A stretch of 8,871 nt of DNA from an uncultured Collinsella sp. (GTDB lineage: Bacteria; Actinomycetota; Coriobacteriia; Coriobacteriales; Coriobacteriaceae): assembly GCA_902490245.1 (NCBI GenBank), contig CABUDB010000053.1:1-8871 (forward strand), written 5' to 3'. This document shows, piece after piece, positions 1 through 5,297 of this stretch. How positions within the stretch are numbered: position 1 is the stretch's first letter; each line of letters opens with the position of its first letter. Below the pieces are notes generated by a model. It did not search any database, was not told where the DNA came from, and was given only the letters and a program-made list of their open reading frames with translations. The translations under genes and the position numbers were made by a program.

Positions 1-160
1 AGCTGCGGAAACGCGGGGCCCGTTCAGGCTGTTGCGTTGAGATTGAAAATCAACCATAAATCGGTGGGCGGACGTGTTGAGGTGTTTGTCGTTTTCGTAC
101 TGTTGCCACATTTGGGGCGGTTCCGGCGTCCGGCACCCTCGCGTTCGCCGGCTATCGGCA

Positions 161-195
161 TAAGAAAGGGAAGACCGGCGAGCCGATCCTCCCTT
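161..195 (-). terminator. Intrinsic terminator of the first lipoprotein gene
   Basis: Positions 166-178 and 183-195 form a 13-bp stem, with two G-U wobbles on the minus-strand RNA, closed by a 4-nt loop. On the minus strand the stem is followed by a short U-containing tail (165-161, UCUUA). It lies about 70 nt downstream of the stop of the lipoprotein gene at 266-859. On the plus strand no T-run follows, so it should act on minus-strand transcripts. The tail is short, so efficiency is uncertain. Confidence 0.6.
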
Positions 196-265
196 GGTGC
201 GAAGCGCTGGGGTATCGTCGCTTGTTTGCACTGTGCCCGTGTTTCCCGCTGCGCTCGCCAGTCGT

Positions 266-859
266 TTAGCGCTTGATCTCGATGTCGTCGAGCTTGACGT
301 CCATGGCTTCGGTCTTGGCTTCGGCGATGTCGTCGGCAAACTCCAGAGACTTCATCATGGTCTCGACGGCGTCCTTGTGTTCCTCGACGTTGTCGATGCG
401 CACGTACACGCTGCCGCCGTCAACGTCGGTGAAGTACTCGGTCGTCACGCCGCCCGAGTGCGTAAAGTAGGCGCTGCGCCAGGTCTTGCCGTTGTACTTA
501 ACGGGATCGCTCTCGGTCCATCCGGAGTTGGCCTTCCACTTTGCCTCGTAGTCAAACAGCTCGTCGGCGTTCTTGTCAGTGTCGAAGACGGGGATGAAGC
601 GGTCGCTGGCGTGCTCGCTCTCGGTGAACTTAAACTGGGCCCTGTCGGCGGTGTCGCCGGCGACGTCGGTGATCTCGACGCCCTCGGGGACCTCGACCTT
701 AAACCAAATGAAGTCAGTCCTCATATCCACGGCTGGCTTTTCTGCTCCGCCGCCACCACCACTGCCGGTAGCGTCGCCGCTGCCACCGCAGCCCACCAGA
801 GCAACTGTGGCAAAGAGACTGATGCAGAGGGTGAGAATCGCAAAGGCCTTCTTTTTCAT
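266..859 (-). CDS. Lipoprotein of unknown function (paralogue 1)
   Basis: A 197-residue predicted lipoprotein. The N-terminus is a classic signal peptide: MKKK, a hydrophobic stretch, then lipobox LVGC with the lipidated cysteine at residue 24. A glycine/serine-rich linker (about 25-38) tethers a roughly 150-residue domain to the outer face of the cytoplasmic membrane. The start is fixed by GAGGAGG (868-874), 8 nt before the ATG. The mature part is rich in Asp/Glu/Lys, has no further membrane segment and no recognisable catalytic motif. It shares blocks with the neighbour at 1102-1701: TDFIWFKVE.PEGV, DRFIPV, YNG.TW, FTDV..GSVYV.I.N and a C-terminal IEIK, so the two arose by duplication. Each gene has its own upstream region and terminator, so they are probably transcribed separately. 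I do not recognise the family; a ligand-binding or envelope role is only a guess. Confidence 0.88.
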   Translation of the reverse strand: MKKKAFAILTLCISLFATVALVGCGGSGDATGSGGGGGAEKPAVDMRTDFIWFKVEVPEGVEITDVAGDTADRAQFKFTESEHASDRFIPVFDTDKNADELFDYEAKWKANSGWTESDPVKYNGKTWRSAYFTHSGGVTTEYFTDVDGGSVYVRIDNVEEHKDAVETMMKSLEFADDIAEAKTEAMDVKLDDIEIKR

Positions 860-903
860 GGTCGTGTCCTCCTCGATCTGTAACCGCCCATGGATTACCT
901 GCC

Positions 904-911
904 TTTACTGT
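904..911 (-). promoter_or_regulatory. Shared ACAGTAAA element upstream of lipoprotein 1
   Basis: Read on the minus strand this is ACAGTAAA, about 45 nt before the start of the lipoprotein gene at 266-859. The same octamer occurs at 1784-1791, upstream of the paralogous gene at 1102-1701. In this copy the overlapping TACAGT resembles a -10 box, but no convincing -35 is visible. It may be part of a promoter or only a remnant of the duplication that produced the gene pair. Confidence 0.25.
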
Positions 912-931
912 ACGCGCGAGCGGCTCCTTCG

Positions 932-950
932 GGTGGGCCATGTGTCCCAT
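932..950 (-). promoter_or_regulatory. 19-bp candidate operator, copy 1
   Basis: On the minus strand this reads ATGGGACACATGGCCCACC. Its core GGGaCAcaTGgCCC is an imperfect palindrome (GGG.CA..TG.CCC), the shape expected of a site for a dimeric DNA-binding protein. It lies 73-91 nt upstream of the first lipoprotein start. An exact 19/19 copy is at 1898-1916, upstream of the second lipoprotein gene, in the same orientation. The identity is striking because the flanking upstream DNA of the two genes is otherwise poorly matched. It could be a co-regulatory operator or a dispersed genomic repeat. Confidence 0.45.
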
Positions 951-992
951 TCTGAGGGCCGGATTTGCGCCGTTAAGTGGCAATATGCTCGG

Positions 993-1031
993 ACGCAAAA
1001 GAGGGGAGGGCCGATGCTGTCGGCCCTCCCC
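993..1031 (-). terminator. Intrinsic terminator of the second lipoprotein gene
   Basis: Positions 1003-1014 (GGGGAGGGCCGA) pair perfectly with 1020-1031 (TCGGCCCTCCCC), a 12-bp GC-rich stem with a 5-nt loop. On the minus strand the stem is followed by UCUUUUGCGU. It lies about 70 nt downstream of the stop of the gene at 1102-1701 and before the upstream region of the gene at 266-859. This placement argues that the two lipoprotein genes are independent transcription units. Confidence 0.85.
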
Positions 1032-1101
1032 GGGGTTGGGTGCCCGTTGTTTTAATGGGGCGCGTGTACGCGGGTGCGCATAGGCACGTGCGGGTGTCCC
1101 G

Positions 1102-1701
1102 TTACTTGATCTCGATGCTCGAAATCTCGGCTTCGCGTGCCTCGGCAACTGCCTTCGCCATGTCATCGGGGAACTCGATGGAGTTGAGGAGCGCCTCGGC
1201 TTCTTTCTTATGCAGATCGAAGTTCGAGATGAGGACGTAGACGCTTCCCGGCTCAACGTCGGTAAAGAGGAGGGTTGAGACGCCGCTGTTGTCCTCGTAC
1301 GTTCCGACGAGCCACGTCCTGCCGTTATACTCGACGGACCCGCCATCCTTCCACTGGAACGTATCACCTTTCTTTTCTGCCTGGTCGGCGTGGGATTCCT
1401 CTGCCGTCAGCGCTGTTTTCCAAACGGGGATAAAGCGATCGGCCGAGGCGTTCTCGTCTTCGGGGAAGGTGAGCCGGACCCTGTCGGCATTCTTGCCGGC
1501 GGAGTCGCTTACGCCGACGCCCTCGGGCATCTCGACCTTAAACCAGATAAAGTCGGTCTTCTTGGCGACGGGGGCCTTTTCCTTGCTCTCGCTCTTGGAG
1601 GCGCTGCCGCCGCCCGATGCGCTCCCGCCGCAGCCGACAAGGGCAAACGCGGCAAAGAGGGCGATGCAAAGGGAAAGGATCGATAGGGTCTTTTTCTTCA
1701 T
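1102..1701 (-). CDS. Lipoprotein of unknown function (paralogue 2)
   Basis: A 199-residue predicted lipoprotein: MKKK, hydrophobic core, lipobox LVGC with Cys24, then a Gly/Ser/Lys-rich linker (about 25-45) and an acidic folded domain. The reading frame is open further upstream, to 1773. The start at 1701 is preferred because it has AAGGAGG (1710-1716) 8 nt before it and it begins the signal peptide at the same place as the paralogue. Conserved blocks with the gene at 266-859 include TDFIWFKVE.PEGV, DRFIPV, YNG.TW, FTDV..GSVYV and the C-terminal IEIK. The signal peptide is nearly identical, while the linker and the middle have diverged. No enzymatic motif or second membrane segment is visible. 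A strong terminator follows. Function is unknown; the location on the outer face of the membrane is a confident inference. Confidence 0.88.
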   Translation of the reverse strand: MKKKTLSILSLCIALFAAFALVGCGGSASGGGSASKSESKEKAPVAKKTDFIWFKVEMPEGVGVSDSAGKNADRVRLTFPEDENASADRFIPVWKTALTAEESHADQAEKKGDTFQWKDGGSVEYNGRTWLVGTYEDNSGVSTLLFTDVEPGSVYVLISNFDLHKKEAEALLNSIEFPDDMAKAVAEAREAEISSIEIK

Positions 1702-1783
1702 GGTGGCGTCCTCCTTGTCTGCCAGGGACATCGTGTGCCGCGGATCGCTGGGGCAGCGGTTACGCATGCACATGACGCCTTTG

Positions 1784-1791
1784 TTTACTGT
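1784..1791 (-). promoter_or_regulatory. Shared ACAGTAAA element upstream of lipoprotein 2
   Basis: Second occurrence, on the minus strand, of the ACAGTAAA octamer found upstream of lipoprotein 1; here it lies about 83 nt before the start at 1701. Both copies are followed within a few bases by AAGGC. No good -35/-10 pair can be assigned, so the role is uncertain. Confidence 0.2.
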
Positions 1792-1897
1792 GCGGTTATT
1801 CCTCCATTCGTCGTCCGGTGCCGTGATGAGCTTGCCCCAACATAGGGCTCCTTACCTATATGTATGCCCCAGTTGCCGCTGCCCGGAAGTCTCGAAA

Positions 1898-1916
1898 GGT
1901 GGGCCATGTGTCCCAT
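1898..1916 (-). promoter_or_regulatory. 19-bp candidate operator, copy 2
   Basis: Exact copy of the 19-mer at 932-950, same orientation, here 197-215 nt upstream of the second lipoprotein start. It also lies between that gene and the divergent folate operon, about 56 nt upstream of the operon's candidate -35. It could therefore act on either transcription unit. See copy 1 for the palindromic core. Confidence 0.4.
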
Positions 1917-1971
1917 GTTTGCGGTGCCGACGCCTATCGTTCGTCATAGTAATCCGCGATGGCCAGGTGCG

Positions 1972-2000
1972 CTGACGCTCGAGTACTTATGGGCTAGACT
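1972..2000 (+). promoter_or_regulatory. Candidate promoter of the fchA-folD operon
   Basis: CTGACG (1972-1977) and TAGACT (1995-2000) are separated by exactly 17 bp, each matching 4 of 6 bases of the sigma-70 consensus. The predicted start would be near 2006-2008, leaving a leader of about 70 nt before the first gene of the operon. Confidence 0.4.
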
Positions 2001-2021
2001 TAGCAGCATTACGTGATCGAT

Positions 2022-2053
2022 GCGGTCGGTCGGCGGTTTCCACCCGACCGATG
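2022..2053 (+). other. Leader hairpin upstream of fchA
   Basis: CGGTCGG (2027-2033) pairs with CCGACCG (2044-2050), and GG/CC can pair inside it around a TTT loop. No T-run follows, so it is not an obvious terminator. It ends about 14 nt before the ribosome binding site and could affect mRNA stability or translation. It does not resemble the tetrahydrofolate riboswitch as far as I can judge by eye. Confidence 0.35.
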
Positions 2054-2077
2054 TATATGACTTGAAGGTGCATGCGT

Positions 2078-2710
2078 ATGAGCCAAGAGATGATGGACAA
2101 GACCTGCCGCGGGTTTGCCGAGGCGCTGGCCGCGCGCGAGCCGGTTCCCGGCGGTGGCAGCGCGAGCGCCTTTGTGGGCGCGCTGGGCGCCTCGCTGTGC
2201 GGAATGGTTGCCCGCTACGGTGCGACCAATCCCGCGCTTGCTGATCGTGCGGATGACCTGACGCGTGCGTTTGCCCATGCTGATGAGCTGGCCCAGGAGC
2301 TTGTCGAGTTGGTTGCCGAGGACGTTCGTGCCTATGGGCAGGTGTCCGCGGCGTACGGTATTCCGCGTGACGATCCGGCTCGAGCGACCGCGATTCAGGA
2401 TGCGCTGCATGTGGCCGCTATGCCGCCGTATCGCATTATGGATGCCTGCGGGCGTGCGCTGGCGCTGCTCGAGGACATGGCCGACAAGGGTTCGCGTCAG
2501 CTGCTGTCCGATGTGGCGTGCGGCGCCGTGTTCTGCCGTTCCGCTATGCAGGGCGCGAGCTTGACGCTCTTTGCCAACACCACGTCTATGAAGGACCGGG
2601 CGCGCGCCGAGGAGCTCGAGACCGCGTGCGATGAGCTGCTCGACACGTGGTTGCCGCGCGCCGATGCGCTGGCGCGCCGCGCCGCCGACGCTGCAAGGAA
2701 GAGAGGATAG
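2078..2710 (+). CDS. fchA: Methenyl-THF cyclohydrolase / formimino-THF cyclodeaminase family protein
   Basis: A 210-residue member of the cyclodeaminase/cyclohydrolase family (FTCD C-terminal fold, FchA in clostridia). Family members act in the cytosol, either hydrolysing 5,10-methenyl-THF to 10-formyl-THF or releasing ammonia from 5-formimino-THF. The diagnostic folate-binding motif PGGGSASA is at residues 24-31; an acidic helix EDVRAY follows at 81-86, a SD pair at 144-145 and an Asn at 167, consistent with a stand-alone single-domain, helical protein of normal length. The ATG at 2078 is preferred over the one at 2072 because AAGG (2065-2068) is 9 nt away rather than 3. It is separated from folD by only 2 bp, indicating translational coupling. 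That partner, apparently lacking cyclohydrolase residues, favours the cyclohydrolase role. No histidine-utilisation genes are in view to support the cyclodeaminase alternative. Confidence 0.85.
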   Translation: MSQEMMDKTCRGFAEALAAREPVPGGGSASAFVGALGASLCGMVARYGATNPALADRADDLTRAFAHADELAQELVELVAEDVRAYGQVSAAYGIPRDDPARATAIQDALHVAAMPPYRIMDACGRALALLEDMADKGSRQLLSDVACGAVFCRSAMQGASLTLFANTTSMKDRARAEELETACDELLDTWLPRADALARRAADAARKRG

Positions 2711-2712
2711 CC

Positions 2713-3615
2713 ATGGCTGAACTGTTGAAGGGTGCTCCCGTCGCTCGCGCTTTGACTGAGGAACTTGCTGCTCGCTGCGCAGCCCTGCGCGAGCGGGGCG
2801 TTGTTCCGACGTTGGCTATCGTGCGTGTGGGTGAACGCGAGGACGACCTATCCTACGAGCGCGGTGCGCTCAGGCGCTGCGAGAAGGTTGGCATTGAAGC
2901 TCGCCGCGTTTTGCTTCCCGCCGATGTTTCGCAGGACGAGCTGTTGGCGGCCATCGAGGACATCAATTCCGACCCCGCTGTTCATGGCTGCCTGATGTTC
3001 CGCCCGCTGCCCGCCGGCCTTGACGAGGACGCGGTTGCCTCGGCACTCGATCCCGCCAAGGACGTTGACTCCATGACGCCGGCTTCGCTGCTCACCACGC
3101 TTTCGGGGCGCGGCGAGGGTTTTGCCCCCTGCACAGCCGAAGCCGTGCTTGCTTTGCTGGATCATTACGGCGTTGAGCTGGATGGGGCCAAGGTCGCGGT
3201 CGTTGGTCGGTCGCTGGTGATTGGCCGTCCCGTTGCCGCCATGCTTACGGCTCGCAATGCAACCGTGACGACGTGCCATACGCATACGCATGACTTGGCC
3301 GCTGAGTGCCGTGCTGCCGACATTGTGGTTGCGGCCGTTGGACGCGCGCGTACGATTGGCGTGGATGCCGTTCGCGAGGACCAGACGATCATCGATGTTG
3401 GCATTAACTGGGATGAGGACGCTGGCAAGCTGGTGGGTGACGTCGATTTTGTTGCCGCGGAGCCGGTCGTTAACGCCATCACGCCCGTGCCGGGCGGCGT
3501 GGGCGCCGTGACGACGGCGATCCTCGCCAAACACGTGATCGAAGCGGCCGAGCGCGGTAGCGCGCAGAGATGTGGTGTAAGAGGCGGGGAATGCCCCGCC
3601 TCCGCCCTTTCTTGA
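2713..3615 (+). CDS. folD: FolD-family methylene-THF dehydrogenase (atypical active site, IS-derived C-terminus)
   Basis: A 300-residue FolD-family protein that oxidises 5,10-methylene-THF to 5,10-methenyl-THF with NAD(P). Visible landmarks: Tyr48 of the substrate site, KDVD at 116-119, the Rossmann motif GRSLVIGRP at 165-173, DVGIN at 228-232 and TPVPGGVG at 257-264. AGAGG (2702-2706) lies 6 nt before the ATG. Aligned by eye to E. coli FolD, the catalytic Lys54 position (Y-x3-K) is Ala52 and the Gln98 position is Phe96, while Asp121 is kept as Asp119. PGGVGPMT is PGGVGAVT. In bifunctional enzymes the Lys and Gln are needed for the cyclohydrolase step, so this protein is probably a monofunctional dehydrogenase partnered with the upstream FchA. 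The last 12-13 residues (from about 288) and the stop codon are encoded by the left end of the downstream insertion sequence; the catalytic fold is complete before that. Confidence 0.93.
   Translation: MAELLKGAPVARALTEELAARCAALRERGVVPTLAIVRVGEREDDLSYERGALRRCEKVGIEARRVLLPADVSQDELLAAIEDINSDPAVHGCLMFRPLPAGLDEDAVASALDPAKDVDSMTPASLLTTLSGRGEGFAPCTAEAVLALLDHYGVELDGAKVAVVGRSLVIGRPVAAMLTARNATVTTCHTHTHDLAAECRAADIVVAAVGRARTIGVDAVREDQTIIDVGINWDEDAGKLVGDVDFVAAEPVVNAITPVPGGVGAVTTAILAKHVIEAAERGSAQRCGVRGGECPASALS
3560..3567. repeat. Candidate left target-site duplication
   Basis: GCGCGCAG immediately left of the insertion sequence shares its first six bases with GCGCGCGC at 5050-5057 on the right. IS256-family elements usually duplicate 8-9 bp. 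The match is partial and GC-simple, so either the duplication has decayed or the true boundary differs by 1-2 bp. Confidence 0.35.
3568..3583 (+). repeat. IS left terminal inverted repeat
   Basis: AGATGTGGTGTAAGAG matches the right end in 15 of 16 positions when reverse-complemented. It interrupts the folD frame at codons 286-291. Confidence 0.8.
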
Positions 3616-3620
3616 AAGGG
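3581..3620 (+). terminator. Hairpins at the IS left end, possible folD transcript terminator
   Basis: GAGGCGGGG (3581-3589) pairs perfectly with CCCCGCCTC (3594-3602) around a 4-nt loop, followed by CGCCCTTTCTT, a weak T-rich tail. Directly after it CCCTTTC (3605-3611) and GAAAGGG (3614-3620) form a second hairpin. Placed just inside the element and before the transposase promoter, they could stop transcription entering from folD. The T-tract is poor, so this is tentative. Confidence 0.4.
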
Positions 3621-3639
3621 AGGGGACACCGCCTAGAAT
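3612..3639 (+). promoter_or_regulatory. Transposase promoter
   Basis: TTGAAA (3612-3617) and TAGAAT (3634-3639) are 16 bp apart and each matches 5 of 6 consensus bases, the best sigma-70-like pair in the window. The predicted start is near 3646, about 20 nt before the transposase ATG. The -35 overlaps both the folD stop codon and the second left-end hairpin. Confidence 0.6.
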
Positions 3640-3666
3640 TCGTCGTTGGAGTAATGAAGGTGACGA

Positions 3667-5001
3667 ATGGAAGGAAAGGCGATGCCCCAAGAAGAGAGTG
3701 TACTGCGCCTCGGCCGCGACGAGGCCCTCGAGGCGGCGAGGCTTTGGCAGGAGTGCGGCGACGCGCGCGAGTTCGCGTGCAGGGTGCTGGGCAGCGTGAT
3801 GAACGCGCTGATGGACTCCGAGGCCCAGCAGATGTGCGGCGCGAGCCGCAACGAGCGCAGCGACGGCAGGGAGAACAGCCGCAACGGCTACCGCCCCAGG
3901 TCGCTCAAGACCGCCGTGGGCGACGTGGAGCTCGAGATACCCAAGCTCAGGCACGGCACCTACTACCCCGAGGGCATGCTCGCGCGATGGTCGCGCGTCG
4001 ACACCTCGGTGGCCGCCATCGTGCAGGAGATGTACGTATGCGGCGTGTCCACCCGCAAGGTCGAGCGCGTGGCGTCCAAGCTGGGCATATCCTCGCTGTC
4101 GAGCTCGGAGGTCTCGAGCCTCTGCTCCGACCTCGACGCCGAGGTGGCGGAGTTCCGCCGCCGCGACCTGTCGGGCACGCCGTGCTGCTACCTGTGGCTC
4201 GACGCCACCTACATGAGCTGCAGGGTCGGCTCGTCGGTCGTCTCGCAGGGCGTCGTGACCGCGATCGGGCTGGGCGCCGACGGGCGCAAGCACTTCCTGG
4301 GCTGCGACGTGGTCGACACCGAGAGCGAGGACTCCTGGGCGGCATTCCTCGGCGGGCTGCGCGAGCGCGGGCTGGCCGGCGTTCGCCTCGTGGTCTCCGA
4401 CAGCCACGCCGGGCTCGTGGCCGCCGTCTCGCGCCTGTTCCAGGGCTGCGCCTGGCAGCGCTGCGTGACGCACCTGCAGCGCAACCTCCAGAGCGCCTGC
4501 TCGGGCAGGCCCGAGGACTCCAAGGCGGCCGTCAGGGACCTCGTGCACGCCGCGGTCTACCAGGACGACCCCGACCTCGCGCGCTGCGTGTGGGCCGAGG
4601 CGGCGCCCTGGGTGGCGTCGGTGTCCGCCAGGGCCGGCGAGGTCTTCGAGCAGGCCGAGGACTCCGCGCTGGCGTTCACGGCCTTCCCCAGGGCGCACTG
4701 GGCCAAGCTCCGCACCAACAACGTCCAGGAGCGCGCCAACCGCGAGATCAAGCGCCGCTACAGGGTCGTGCAGTCCTTCCCCTCGAGGGAGTCGATGCTG
4801 CGCCTGACGTGCGCGAGCCTCATGGAGACCGAGGGACAGTGGTCCCAGCAGCGCGTGTTCTCCGAGGCCTCGGCCGCCGAGGGCTTCGCCGAGCCCGCGG
4901 ACAGGCCGGCCCCGACAGAGGGGAGGCGCCGCGCGCTCGGGCGGCGCGCCAGGGAGATAGTGGACGAGATAGTCGAGAGGCGCGGTCTCAAGAAGGAGTA
5001 A
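3667..5001 (+). CDS. IS256/Mutator-family DDE transposase
   Basis: A 444-residue transposase that cuts and joins the ends of its own element. The DDE catalytic residues are all present: Asp179 in LWLDATY, Asp245 in VVSDSHAGL and Glu355 in NNVQERANREIKRR. The family C/H block WQRCVTHLQRN is at 263-273. The N-terminal part (about 40-160), with the DGRENSRNGYRPR stretch typical of the Mutator group, is expected to bind the terminal repeats. The length is within the usual 390-450 range and there is no frameshift or internal stop. The ATG at 3667 has GAAGG 6 nt upstream; an in-frame ATG at 3682 with AAGG before it is an alternative start. The stop is only 33 nt from the right inverted repeat. Transposase and ends look intact, so the copy may be active. 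Confidence 0.96.
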   Translation: MEGKAMPQEESVLRLGRDEALEAARLWQECGDAREFACRVLGSVMNALMDSEAQQMCGASRNERSDGRENSRNGYRPRSLKTAVGDVELEIPKLRHGTYYPEGMLARWSRVDTSVAAIVQEMYVCGVSTRKVERVASKLGISSLSSSEVSSLCSDLDAEVAEFRRRDLSGTPCCYLWLDATYMSCRVGSSVVSQGVVTAIGLGADGRKHFLGCDVVDTESEDSWAAFLGGLRERGLAGVRLVVSDSHAGLVAAVSRLFQGCAWQRCVTHLQRNLQSACSGRPEDSKAAVRDLVHAAVYQDDPDLARCVWAEAAPWVASVSARAGEVFEQAEDSALAFTAFPRAHWAKLRTNNVQERANREIKRRYRVVQSFPSRESMLRLTCASLMETEGQWSQQRVFSEASAAEGFAEPADRPAPTEGRRRALGRRAREIVDEIVERRGLKKE

Positions 5002-5033
5002 CATCGGGACTTGCAGCGACGGACCTCGGGACG

Positions 5034-5049
5034 CTCTTACACCACGTCT
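5034..5049 (-). repeat. IS right terminal inverted repeat
   Basis: Read on the minus strand this is AGACGTGGTGTAAGAG, differing from the left end at one base. It lies 33 nt after the transposase stop codon. Confidence 0.8.
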
Positions 5050-5056
5050 GCGCGCG

Positions 5057-5074
5057 CCACCCCAAATGGGGTGG
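5057..5074. repeat. Short inverted repeat outside the IS right end
   Basis: CCACCCC and GGGGTGG flank AAAT, a 7-bp perfect hairpin immediately beyond the element. No T-run follows on the plus strand. It may be the old 3' hairpin of the folD transcript, displaced by the insertion, but there is no direct proof. Confidence 0.35.
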
Positions 5075-5078
5075 GCTG

Positions 5079-5155
5079 CGGAAACTGCATCCCAGAATAT
5101 TGCCCTGGAACGGGATGCGCTTTCCGAACCGGCGTCCAAAAGGAAACCGCATCCC
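5079..5155. repeat. REP-like cluster of GGAAAC-N-GCATCCC units
   Basis: Three related units in about 77 bp: CGGAAACTGCATCCC (5079-5093, plus), CGGAAAGCGCATCCC (5112-5126, minus) and GGAAACCGCATCCC (5142-5155, plus). The first two form a 15-bp hairpin with one mismatch and one wobble around an 18-nt loop. The 11-mer GCTGCGGAAAC leading into the first unit (5075-5085) is also found at 2-12 of this window. The inverted, alternating layout is typical of bacterial interspersed palindromic elements. Confidence 0.5.
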
Positions 5156-5272
5156 GCTTTGATGTGGGGACTGCGAACAAAAGCCGGACCGTGATCTGGC
5201 GCGGATTGGAGTTCGCCTGAATCATTGATGCTGGCTGGTGTGAGAACAGAGATAAACGAGCGGCTCGAGCGA

Positions 5273-5278
5273 TATAAT
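5273..5278 (+). promoter_or_regulatory. -10 box of the dual-HTH regulator gene
   Basis: A perfect TATAAT, 19 nt upstream of the preferred start codon at 5298. No good -35 is seen at 16-18 bp, which suggests the promoter needs an activator. Just upstream, CGAGC-G-GCTCG (5257-5267) is a short perfect inverted repeat in the spacer that could be an operator. The transcript would have a very short leader carrying GGAGG. Confidence 0.5.
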
Positions 5279-5297
5279 GACACGCTATGGAGGCCGT

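Larger units (their letters stand above)
3567..5049 (+). mobile_element. IS256/Mutator-family insertion sequence
   Basis: An element of about 1.48 kb bounded by inverted repeats: AGATGTGGTGTAAGAG at 3568-3583 and the reverse complement of AGACGTGGTGTAAGAG at 5034-5049, 15 of 16 bases identical. It carries one transposase gene with a complete DDE set. The inward GTGTAA terminal motif and size fit the IS256 family. The left end lies inside folD, the right end is followed by REP-like DNA. Codon use inside the element (many AGG, CTC, GAG and CTG codons and a very GC-rich third position) contrasts with the LuxR gene downstream. The element looks intact. Exact ends are uncertain by 1-2 bp because the flanks are GC repeats. 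Confidence 0.85.

Noticed and set aside
1..160. A gene at the left edge
   Set aside because: Only a short 79-codon frame (37-276) without ribosome site, running through the terminator; nothing recognisable.
194..883. 229-codon plus-strand frame opposite the first lipoprotein gene
   Set aside because: Opposite strand carries a gene with ribosome site, signal peptide, lipobox and a paralogue; the plus frame is Val/Leu/Gly-rich and has no support.
2006..2071. Tetrahydrofolate riboswitch in the leader of the folate operon
   Set aside because: The leader of about 70 nt holds only one short hairpin and shows none of the conserved core I recall for that riboswitch.
2647..2712. Longer FolD starting at 2647 inside the upstream gene
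   Set aside because: The extension is Arg/Ala-rich and overlaps the fchA coding region; the ATG at 2713 has a good ribosome site and matches the usual FolD N-terminus.
5057..5074. Terminator just right of the insertion sequence
   Set aside because: Perfect short stem, but followed by GCTGCGG with no T-run on the plus strand; kept only as an inverted repeat.
3570..5162. 530-codon plus-strand frame overlapping the transposase
   Set aside because: Frame-shifted shadow of the transposase; Arg/Gly/Ala-rich low-complexity product and no family motifs.
2848..5283. 811-codon open frame on the minus strand across folD and the insertion sequence
   Set aside because: Antisense shadow produced by very GC-rich codons; composition is repetitive Ala/Arg/Gly/His with no domain, and it crosses the IS boundary opposite clear FolD and transposase genes.
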